From DATKCA01 sp035544675 (GTDB lineage: Bacteria > Acidobacteriota > Thermoanaerobaculia > Gp7-AA8), in NCBI GenBank assembly GCA_035544675.1, contig DATKCA010000093.1, positions 1 to 5,706 on the forward strand: a stretch of DNA of 5,706 nucleotides, written 5' to 3'. Below, piece by piece: positions 1 to 4,512 of this stretch. Numbering within the stretch: position 1 is the first letter of the stretch; each line of letters begins with the position of its first letter. Both the position numbers and the translations under genes were made by a program. The notes beneath the pieces were generated by a model. The model searched no databases, was not told the DNA's origin, and saw nothing but the letters and a program-made list of their open reading frames with translations.

Positions 1-726
1 GCGCTGTGCATCCTCGTCCTGCACTTCGGCTTCTTCATGGTCGACCCGAACGAGGCGCGCGTGCTGCAGCTCTTCGGCGCGTACGTCGGGACGGCCCGCG
101 ACGCCGGACTGCGGTGGGCGAACCCGTTCTACACGAAGCGGAAGGTCTCCGTGCGCATCCGCAACTTCGAGACCGGGAAGCTGAAGGTGAACGACATCCG
201 CGGCAATCCCATCGAGATCGCCGCGATCGTGGTCTGGATGGTCGTCGACACGGCCGAAGCGGTCTTCCGCGTCGACAATTACGAGAACTTCGTGCACGTG
301 CAGAGCGAGTCCGCGCTGCGCAACCTGGCCACCGGCTACGCCTACGACAGCTACCAGGACGAAGAGCGCTGCCTGGTCGGTCACACAGCCGAGGTATCGG
401 AGAAGTTGAAGGTGGAGATTCACGAGCGGCTGGCGGAGGCGGGCGTGGAAGTGATCGAGGCGCGCATCAGCCATCTCGCGTACTCGCCGGAGATCGCCGC
501 CGCCATGCTCCAGCGGCAGCAGGCGTCCGCGGTCGTCGCGGCGCGTCAGAAAATCGTGGAGGGCGCGGTGGGGATGGTGGAGATGGCGCTGGACATGCTG
601 TCGGCCAAGGGCGTCGTCACGCTCGACGACGAGCGCCGTGCCGCCATGGTCAGCAATCTCCTCGTGGTCCTCTGCAGCGACCGGCACACGCAGCCGGTGG
701 TGAACACCGGAAGCCTGTATCACTGA
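1..726 (+). CDS. SPFH/band-7 (prohibitin/stomatin-like) membrane protein, 5' truncated
   Basis: Membrane scaffold protein of the SPFH (stomatin, prohibitin, flotillin, HflK/C) superfamily; such proteins oligomerise on the membrane and often partner with proteases. The frame is open to the left edge, so the true start lies upstream. The ATG at 37 is probably internal, because the residues before it (LVLHFGFF) look like the end of an N-terminal membrane segment. In window numbering, residues 16-31 read PNEARVLQLFGAYVGT, the strand-rich opening of the SPFH domain. NPFYTKRK, KVNDIRGNPIEIAA and VVDTAEAVF follow. A charged helical stretch (about 128-185: EKLKVEIHERLAEAG, then AAAMLQRQQASAVVAARQKIVEG) resembles the post-SPFH coiled coil. 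It ends GSLYH and stops at TGA 724-726. The visible 241 residues seem to lack only a short N-terminus. It leads an apparent operon with a ribbon-helix-helix gene (13-bp gap) and a CPBP protease. Family assignment is firm; the cellular role is unknown. Confidence 0.94.
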   Translation, partial: ALCILVLHFGFFMVDPNEARVLQLFGAYVGTARDAGLRWANPFYTKRKVSVRIRNFETGKLKVNDIRGNPIEIAAIVVWMVVDTAEAVFRVDNYENFVHVQSESALRNLATGYAYDSYQDEERCLVGHTAEVSEKLKVEIHERLAEAGVEVIEARISHLAYSPEIAAAMLQRQQASAVVAARQKIVEGAVGMVEMALDMLSAKGVVTLDDERRAAMVSNLLVVLCSDRHTQPVVNTGSLYH

Positions 727-739
727 TCCCGGATCCCGG
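724..739 (+). repeat. Tandem GATCCCG heptamer at the SPFH/RHH junction
   Basis: GATCCCG at 725-731 is repeated exactly at 732-738 and followed by GATG. The array contains the SPFH stop codon (TGA 724-726) and fills nearly all of the gap to the next ATG at 740. In reverse complement, the units resemble the GRTCAGG family seen elsewhere in the window. Confidence 0.6.
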
Positions 740-907
740 ATGGCAGACCGAAAGCCATTTTTACTCCGACTCGATCCAGCCGTGCACGAGGCTCTGCAGC
801 GATGGGCAGACGACGAGCTGCGGAGCCTCAACGCGCAGATCGAGTTCCTGCTGCGCCGTGCGCTCACTCAGGAAAAGCGACTCCTCCGGAAGGACAGGAA
901 ACAATGA
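740..907 (+). CDS. Small Arc/MetJ-type ribbon-helix-helix protein (55 aa)
   Basis: A 55-residue ORF, ATG 740 to TGA 905-907. It matches the ribbon-helix-helix (Arc/MetJ/CopG) plan: an N-terminal strand KPFLLRLD (residues 5-12), helix A PAVHEALQRWADDEL (13-27), a turn at RSLN, helix B AQIEFLLRRAL (32-42), and a basic tail ending RKDRKQ. Such proteins dimerise, insert the paired strands into the DNA major groove, and commonly act as local repressors or antitoxins. No toxin gene adjoins it. It begins 13 bp after the SPFH stop and its TGA overlaps the ATG of the CPBP gene (ATGA, 904-907), which implies one transcript and translational coupling. Its own Shine-Dalgarno is poor (CCGGATCCCGG lies upstream), so it may be translated by reinitiation after the SPFH gene. 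Operon autoregulation is inferred, not shown. Confidence 0.86.
   Translation: MADRKPFLLRLDPAVHEALQRWADDELRSLNAQIEFLLRRALTQEKRLLRKDRKQ
890..900 (+). promoter_or_regulatory. Ribosome binding site of the CPBP protease gene
   Basis: Two purine-rich Shine-Dalgarno matches, AAGGA (890-894) and AGGAA (896-900), lie inside the end of the ribbon-helix-helix gene just ahead of ATG 904. They favour ATG 904 over the in-frame ATG at 802, which would put 34 extra non-membrane residues before the first hydrophobic segment and overlap the small upstream gene extensively. Confidence 0.6.
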
Positions 908-1608
908 CGCGCTTCCGCCTCGGACTCTCACTCTGGCTCGCCGGCCTCACCGGAATCGTGGCCATGAGCGTCCTTTTCGTGCCGCAGTTGATGGCGCAAC
1001 TGCCGGACAGCGGAATTCCGATGGGGGTGCTGGTCACGCTCAGCATTCTGCAGAGCAGTGCCTTTCTCGCGCTGGCGGTGTGGGCCGGAACGGCGCTGAC
1101 CCCTTCCGTCGGTCTGCACGTCCGAGCGGCAGCTCTGCGACCATCGATCGTCGCCGGTCTCCTCGGCGGCCTCGCGGGAGGGGCGATGCTGGTCGCGTTC
1201 TTCGAGCTCGCGCCGCCCGCGATTACCGACGCGCCGCTGCGCGCCGGCATGCCGCTCGTCGTCCGCCTTCTCTATGGAGGCATCACCGAGGAGTTGTTGC
1301 TGCGGTGGGGCTTCATGACGGTGCTGGTGTGGCTGGCGTGGCGATTTGTGCAGAAGCGGCAAGGTGCGCCGCGCGCGGCCGTCGTCTGGACCGCCATCGT
1401 CGTCAGCGCCGTCGTCTTCGGCCTCGGACATCTCCCCGCGGCGAATCTGGTCGTCGGCTATCTCGACGCGACGATCGTCGCCTTCATCATCGCGGGCAAT
1501 TCGCTCTTCGGCATCCTGTTCGGATTTCTGTTTTGGCGATACGGACTCGTGTCCGCGATCGTCGCGCACGCGCTCACGCACGTAGTCAACTACTTCGTCA
1601 ACGGATGA
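904..1608 (+). CDS. CPBP-family (Abi/Rce1-like) intramembrane glutamic protease
   Basis: Polytopic membrane protein of 234 residues with the three CPBP (CAAX protease and bacteriocin-processing) motifs. Motif 1 is E129-E130-LLL-R134 (EExxxR). Motif 2 is F172-GLG-H176 (FxxxH). Motif 3 is the membrane segment VSAIVAHALTHVVNY, with H222 and N229. In the archaeal Rce1 homologue, the equivalent Glu and His residues form the active site inside the membrane. Hydrophobic stretches lie at about residues 8-30, 42-63, 82-102, 115-125, 136-147, 159-175, 180-198, 200-211 and 214-225, consistent with multiple membrane helices. Family members process prenylated proteins in eukaryotes and bacteriocin-related or regulatory peptides in bacteria; the substrate here is unknown. 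The start at 904 is chosen for the ATGA overlap and upstream Shine-Dalgarno. Its last 19 bp overlap the end of the convergent VWA-like gene. Catalytic residues appear intact. Pairing with an SPFH scaffold suggests membrane quality control or stress processing (inference). Confidence 0.95.
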   Translation: MTRFRLGLSLWLAGLTGIVAMSVLFVPQLMAQLPDSGIPMGVLVTLSILQSSAFLALAVWAGTALTPSVGLHVRAAALRPSIVAGLLGGLAGGAMLVAFFELAPPAITDAPLRAGMPLVVRLLYGGITEELLLRWGFMTVLVWLAWRFVQKRQGAPRAAVVWTAIVVSAVVFGLGHLPAANLVVGYLDATIVAFIIAGNSLFGILFGFLFWRYGLVSAIVAHALTHVVNYFVNG

Positions 1609-2876
1609 GTCAGGGCCGCCGAGCCGGCGGCGCTCCACTGCTCCGTGAGAGGTGCGTAGGCGCAATCGGCGCTGGCCGTGGCGCCGTACGCGGCGAGCGG
1701 CGGCGCTGCGAGCCAGGCGATGCGCTGCGTGGCCAGGTCGTTTCGCAGATCCGTTGTGGCCTGCACGAGCTTCGTCGCCGAAGAGGCGTCCGTGACCGGC
1801 CCCCACAGCGCTTCCTGATCGGCACGCGGTCCGGTCAGCGACCAGACATGAAACGGGATGCCGATGCTCTGCAGGTAACGCCGCACCGAAGCAGGATCGA
1901 TTTCGCCCGCGTCCTTTTTCGGATTGATGCCGAGAACATAGACGATGGCCCGGCGACGGTCGCCGCCCGCCAGGCGCATTCCCGTGGTCGCGATGGCCTG
2001 TGCGAACTGTGAGTTGCCCGGCGGTGCGAATGCTTTGAGCGCACCGATCACTCCGAGATCCTGCGGCACTCTCGCGCTCTGGAAGAACACCGCATCACCG
2101 TGCCGCTGCAACGAGGGCGAAACGACGGCGATCTCCACGTCGTTGAGGTTGAACACTCCGCGGCGCTTGACCTTGTCGTCGCGCAACCACATCGGCGGAT
2201 CGCCGTTGAGGATGAACAGCACGGTCCCCGCGCCGCGTTCGACCGCGACGGGAGCGACGGCGGTCTCTTTCCCCGGAACACGAAAGCACGCCTCCGCGGC
2301 CGGCCTGGCGCCATCGCGTTGCCGCACGCCGATGGCAGTCAACTCGACCGGCACCTGCTCGGACGCCCCGAAGGCGATCTCGCGGCGCGCCTGTCTGCCG
2401 TCGGGAAACCGCAGGTCGAGGGAGACGATGTGGATGGCCGCGTCCGTGATCTCGCCGAGGGGCACCGGCCCGGTACCGCGCTCGCGGCTGACGATCTTGC
2501 CGTCCAGCTTCAAGACTGCAGAAACCGGCGCGAGCCCGTCCACGTGCCACCACCGGAGACGCACGGTCGCCGCTTTTCCCTCCCGCGCGAGATCGATCAC
2601 CGCCTCGGCTTCCGGAACCGATGCGTTGACCGGCCGCGATTGACTGGCGACCTCGGATCCGGCGGCGTCGAAGCCGACTGCGGTCAGCTCGTAAGGTCCG
2701 AGGTCAGCGCCGAGTTGGACTGTCGTACGAAACGGCGGCGCCGCGATCGAGGTCAGCGTTTTGCCGTCGCGCCGGATCTCCACGCGGCGAACGTCGTCAC
2801 TGGCACGGAGCACGACATCCGTCTCACCCGAAGCCAGGCCGAGGAAACGCGTGACGAAGACCAGCTCTGCGAGCAT
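1590..2876 (-). CDS. Ig-like plus degenerate VWA-like domain protein
   Basis: A 428-residue protein, ATG 2876-2874 to TAG 1592-1590. Residues about 18-87 look like a bacterial Ig-like sandwich (VVLRASDDVRRVEIRRDGKT, PPFRTTVQL, GPYELTAVGFDAAGSEV). Residues about 100-172 form a second beta-rich part (VRLRWWHVDGL, AVLKLDGKIVSRE, LDLRFPDGRQARREIAFG). The C-terminal part resembles the VWFA-related proteins common in Acidobacteria: strand TVLFILNGDPP (218-228), FAQAIATTGMRLAGGDRRRA (291-310), strand IVYVLGINP, and a later VRRYLQSIGIPFHVWSLTG (331-349). The metal-site motif DxSxS is not visible at the first strand, where NGDPP occurs instead, so metal-dependent adhesion is doubtful. The N-terminus (LAELVFVTRFLGLASG) is hydrophobic but lacks a basic lead, so export is uncertain. 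A GTG directly upstream (2879-2877) is an alternative start. Translation is coupled to the YceI gene by TGATG. The domain call is moderate; the reading frame is secure. Confidence 0.85.
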   Translation of the reverse strand: MLAELVFVTRFLGLASGETDVVLRASDDVRRVEIRRDGKTLTSIAAPPFRTTVQLGADLGPYELTAVGFDAAGSEVASQSRPVNASVPEAEAVIDLAREGKAATVRLRWWHVDGLAPVSAVLKLDGKIVSRERGTGPVPLGEITDAAIHIVSLDLRFPDGRQARREIAFGASEQVPVELTAIGVRQRDGARPAAEACFRVPGKETAVAPVAVERGAGTVLFILNGDPPMWLRDDKVKRRGVFNLNDVEIAVVSPSLQRHGDAVFFQSARVPQDLGVIGALKAFAPPGNSQFAQAIATTGMRLAGGDRRRAIVYVLGINPKKDAGEIDPASVRRYLQSIGIPFHVWSLTGPRADQEALWGPVTDASSATKLVQATTDLRNDLATQRIAWLAAPPLAAYGATASADCAYAPLTEQWSAAGSAALTHPLTK

Positions 2877-3547
2877 CACGCCGCCGGCGGCGGCGGGAAC
2901 GTGAGGTCGAGCTTGATCAGCACGTTGTCCTTGATCAAGTCGTCCGCCATGCCCCGATACGCGATGCCCCAGTCCTGACGGTTGATGGTGAACTCGCTGG
3001 TCGTGCGCACGCCGTCGCCCGTGGTCTGCGCCTTCACCGGGATGGTCACCTGCCTCTGCATGCCGTGAAGGTCGAGCATTCCGGCCAGCATGTGCGTCGC
3101 TCCCGCCGGTGAGCCGGCCGGCGCCGGCGTCAGCGACGTGGAGACGAAGGTCGCCTTCGGATAGCGGGCCACGTCGAAGAAGTCGGCCGTCTTCAGATGC
3201 TTGGTGAGATCGGCCGTATCCGTCTCGATCGAGCCGAGGTCGATGTCGAACGCGATGCGCGACGGAGTGGTTCCGTCGTACTGGATCCAGCCGTCGAAGT
3301 CGTGGAACTTCCCCTGGTGGTCGCGCGTGACCTTCGCGCCGACGAACTCGATCCGGCTCTTTTCCTTGATCACCTGGCTCGTCACCGCTCCCGGCGGCGG
3401 CTCGGTTCCGGTCGTGGCGTTGGCCGCGACATCCGTCGCGGTCGTCTGGGTGATCTCGGCAGCCGGTTTGTCGGTGATCTCGCTCTTCTGGCAACCGGCG
3501 CCAAAGGCGAGCAGCGAAACGGCGAGGAACAGGGTGGAACTCTTCAT
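2876..3547 (-). CDS. YceI-family lipoprotein
   Basis: A 223-residue predicted lipoprotein with a C-terminal YceI domain. YceI proteins have a lipocalin-like beta-barrel that binds an isoprenoid/polyprenyl chain in the periplasm; expression of several rises with stress or pH. The start at 3547 gives a classic signal (MKSSTLFLAVSLLAFGAGC) with C19 as the lipidation site followed by Q20, which predicts outer-membrane sorting. The residue at -3 is Gly rather than Leu, a slightly loose lipobox. Residues about 30-55 are a Thr/Ala-rich linker. The YceI domain covers about 59-218, with the recognisable runs KSRIEFVGAKVTRDHQGKFH, LKTADFFDVARYPKATF, GMLDLHGMQRQVTIPV and FTINRQDWGIAYRG. An upstream in-frame ATG at 3595 would add 16 non-signal residues and is rejected. 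It is the first gene of a two-gene operon; its TGA overlaps the ATG of the Ig/VWA-like gene. The ligand is unknown. Confidence 0.95.
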   Translation of the reverse strand: MKSSTLFLAVSLLAFGAGCQKSEITDKPAAEITQTTATDVAANATTGTEPPPGAVTSQVIKEKSRIEFVGAKVTRDHQGKFHDFDGWIQYDGTTPSRIAFDIDLGSIETDTADLTKHLKTADFFDVARYPKATFVSTSLTPAPAGSPAGATHMLAGMLDLHGMQRQVTIPVKAQTTGDGVRTTSEFTINRQDWGIAYRGMADDLIKDNVLIKLDLTFPPPPAA

Positions 3548-3553
3548 GAAGTG

Positions 3554-3559
3554 TCCTTT
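3554..3559 (-). promoter_or_regulatory. Shine-Dalgarno site deciding the YceI start
   Basis: Read on the minus strand this is AAAGGA, followed by the 6-nt spacer CACTTC and then ATG at 3547. It is the strongest ribosome binding site in the window, and it supports the lipoprotein start over the ATG at 3595. Confidence 0.75.
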
Positions 3560-3615
3560 CTTGCGTGCAGGCGGGTCCGCCAGACGAAACGCCATGCGAA
3601 TGTCCGGCCACTCGC

Positions 3616-3636
3616 GGTCAGGGATCAGGGGTCAGG
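3616..3636 (+). repeat. Three tandem GRTCAGG heptamers
   Basis: Three adjacent 7-bp units: GGTCAGG (3616-3622), GATCAGG (3623-3629) and GGTCAGG (3630-3636). The consensus is GRTCAGG with one variable base. The array runs straight into a G-rich tract. Similar heptamers occur at 724-739 and, inverted, at 4499-4512, each next to a gene end. Confidence 0.8.
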
Positions 3637-3649
3637 GGGGTGGGGCGGG
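3621..3649 (+). other. Candidate G-quadruplex motif
   Basis: Five G-runs of three or more fall within 29 bp: 3621-3623, 3628-3631, 3635-3640, 3642-3645 and 3647-3649, with loops of 4, 3, 1 and 1 bases. This satisfies the usual G3+N1-7 pattern on the plus strand, about 60 bp upstream of the DUF1028 start and about 74 bp upstream of the YceI start. Folding is not demonstrated. Confidence 0.55.
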
Positions 3650-3663
3650 CCGTGCCCGAGCCC
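3643..3663 (+). other. Imperfect G/C hairpin
   Basis: GGGC (3643-3646) and GGGC (3647-3650) can pair with GCCC (3654-3657) and GCCC (3660-3663), with a 3-base loop CGT and a 2-base GA bulge on the 3' side. There is no adjoining T-tract, so it is not a canonical intrinsic terminator. It competes for the same Gs as the quadruplex candidate. Confidence 0.4.
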
Positions 3664-3674
3664 GAGCCCGGCTT

Positions 3675-3701
3675 TTGACTTCGGTGACCGCGAGATACAG
3701 T
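3675..3701 (+). promoter_or_regulatory. Possible sigma-70-type promoter for the DUF1028 gene
   Basis: TTGACT (3675-3680) is a five-of-six match to a -35 box. TACAGT (3696-3701) is a four-of-six -10 match with a short 15-bp spacer. If it is real, transcription would begin at or next to the ATG at 3709, giving a leaderless or nearly leaderless message. The right arm of the 10-bp inverted repeat lies in the spacer, so a bound protein there could block it. Promoter consensus in this organism is unknown. Confidence 0.25.
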
Positions 3702-3708
3702 TGAAGAC

Positions 3709-4434
3709 ATGCGATACATGATAGCGATCCTCCTGTTCGCGATTTCCGCGGATGCACAAGTCGCCACCTTCTCCATCCTCGGATACGACCCGAAGACCGG
3801 CGAGGTCGGCGGCGCGGTGCAGTCGCGCGTGTTCGCCGTCGGCAACGGGGTGTTGTGGGCCGAGGCCGGTGTGGGGGTCGTGGCCACGCAAGCGATCGTC
3901 GACGTCAGTTACGGACGGCAGGGTCTCGACCTGTTGCGAGCGGGTCTGACTCCCGCGGCGGCGGTGAAGGCGATCTGGGAGAGCGATCCCGATCCTCGCC
4001 CCGAGGACTGGACGAAACAGGGGCGGCAGTTCGCGATCATGGACGCGCGGGGCAACTACACCGCGTTCACCGGACCGAAGGCCAGCGCATGGGCCGGTCA
4101 CAAGGGCGGACAGTTCTGCACGGCGCAGGGAAACATCCTGGCCGGCGAGAAGGTGGTCGCGGACATGGTCGAAGCGTTCGAGAAGACGACCGGACATCTC
4201 TCGTTCCGGCTGATGGCCGCGCTGGACGCGGCGCAGGCCGCGGGCGGCGACAAGCGCGGGATGCAGTCGGCGGCCATGCTGATCGTGAAGAAGGGCGGCG
4301 GCGTGTGGCTGAACAACGACACGGTGCTGCGCCTTCACGTCGACGACGATCCGGCGCCGCTCACGGAGTTGCGGCGGCTGTTGGTGCTTGCGGCGAGGCA
4401 GCGCGAGCGGATCGCCGGCGCCGCGCGGCGGTGA
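3709..4434 (+). CDS. Exported DUF1028 family protein (putative Ntn-hydrolase-like)
   Basis: A 241-residue protein of the DUF1028 family (Pfam PF06267), whose reaction is not established; as I recall it is grouped with the Ntn-hydrolase fold. MRYMIAILLFAISADAQ is a signal peptide with a plausible cut after ADA or nearby. The family core then begins at once: ATFSILGYDPKTGEVGGAVQ (19-38), FAVGNGVLWAEAGVGVVATQ (42-61), SYGRQGLDLLRAGLTPAAAV (67-86), AFTGPKASAWAGHKGGQF (119-136), QGNILAGEKVVADMVEAFE (140-158), QAAGGDKRGMQSAAMLIVKK (176-195) and LHVDDDPAPLTELRRLL (209-225). Length fits a single-domain member. The start at 3709 is preferred to the ATG at 3718 because it supplies the basic residue R2 ahead of the hydrophobic core; the upstream GAAG (3703-3706) is a weak, closely spaced ribosome site. 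The gene is monocistronic: the upstream operon diverges and the downstream DinB gene converges. Confidence 0.95.
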   Translation: MRYMIAILLFAISADAQVATFSILGYDPKTGEVGGAVQSRVFAVGNGVLWAEAGVGVVATQAIVDVSYGRQGLDLLRAGLTPAAAVKAIWESDPDPRPEDWTKQGRQFAIMDARGNYTAFTGPKASAWAGHKGGQFCTAQGNILAGEKVVADMVEAFEKTTGHLSFRLMAALDAAQAAGGDKRGMQSAAMLIVKKGGGVWLNNDTVLRLHVDDDPAPLTELRRLLVLAARQRERIAGAARR

Positions 4435-4444
4435 CGGGGATGCA

Positions 4445-4498
4445 CCGGGGGGTAGCCCGGCCATTCTTCGACCCGTAGAGAAACCGGACGACCGAAGA
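4445..4498. terminator. Weak hairpins in the convergent DUF1028/DinB spacer
   Basis: Two small stems lie in the 78-bp spacer. CCGGG (4445-4449) pairs with CCCGG (4456-4460) across a 6-base loop. TCTTCG (4465-4470) pairs with CGAAGA (4493-4498) across a 22-base loop. Their location between convergent genes suits bidirectional termination, but neither has a T-run, so they are at best poor intrinsic terminators. Confidence 0.25.
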
Positions 4499-4512
4499 CC
4501 TGACCCCCGACC
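4499..4512 (-). repeat. Inverted pair of GGTC heptamers beside the DinB stop
   Basis: On the minus strand this reads GGTCGGG then GGTCAGG, directly after the DinB TAG stop (4515-4513) and one more G. It is the opposite-strand counterpart of the heptamer array at 3616-3636; nine bases (GGGGTCAGG) match exactly between 3628-3636 and the complement of 4499-4507. The two arrays therefore flank the DUF1028 gene in inverted orientation. Confidence 0.65.

Larger units (their letters stand above)
3611..3694. repeat. Perfect 10-bp inverted repeat enclosing a G/C-rich core
   Basis: CTCGCGGTCA at 3611-3620 is matched exactly by its reverse complement TGACCGCGAG at 3685-3694, with 64 bp between the arms. 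The enclosed bases hold heptamer repeats, clustered G-runs and a C-rich hairpin. The arms do not extend beyond 10 bp, and no flanking direct duplication is visible (GGCCA on the left, ATACA on the right). It sits in the 161-bp divergent region between the YceI operon and the DUF1028 gene. It could be a paired regulator site, a REP-like structural repeat, or a minimal mobile relic. The repeat is directly visible; its function is not known. Confidence 0.7.

Noticed and set aside
740..1608. RHH plus CPBP as a toxin-antitoxin or bacteriocin-immunity pair
   Set aside because: No toxin, bacteriocin precursor or export gene is visible, and the CPBP protein has an intact protease site. The context fits an SPFH-linked membrane cassette better.
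928..1806. 292-codon minus-strand frame opposite the CPBP gene
   Set aside because: The CPBP catalytic motifs are all on the plus strand; this frame is rich in Arg, Asp and Gln with no structure and crosses two real genes.
6..2012. Plus-strand 668-codon open frame spanning the whole left third
   Set aside because: It runs out of frame through the SPFH, RHH and CPBP genes and antisense through the VWA-like gene. Its composition is Arg/Gly/Ala-rich with no recognisable domain, a typical high-G+C shadow.
2100..2978. 292-codon plus-strand frame opposite the VWA-like gene
   Set aside because: Arg/Asp/His-rich antisense shadow with no domain, signal or ribosome site; the minus-strand frame has convincing strand patterns and operon coupling.
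1590..3611. 673-codon minus-strand frame as a single YceI-VWA fusion
   Set aside because: Only the part from ATG 2876 is real. The upstream half is an out-of-frame reading of the YceI gene (His/Arg/Asp-rich), and the two true genes are separated by a clear TGATG junction.
3611..3694. Insertion sequence or MITE ends
   Set aside because: The inverted repeat is only 10 bp, has no visible target duplication and encloses no transposase. It is kept as a structural repeat, not called a mobile element.
3625..4464. 279-codon minus-strand frame opposite DUF1028
   Set aside because: The plus-strand DUF1028 match is unambiguous over its full length; the antisense reading is low-complexity basic sequence.
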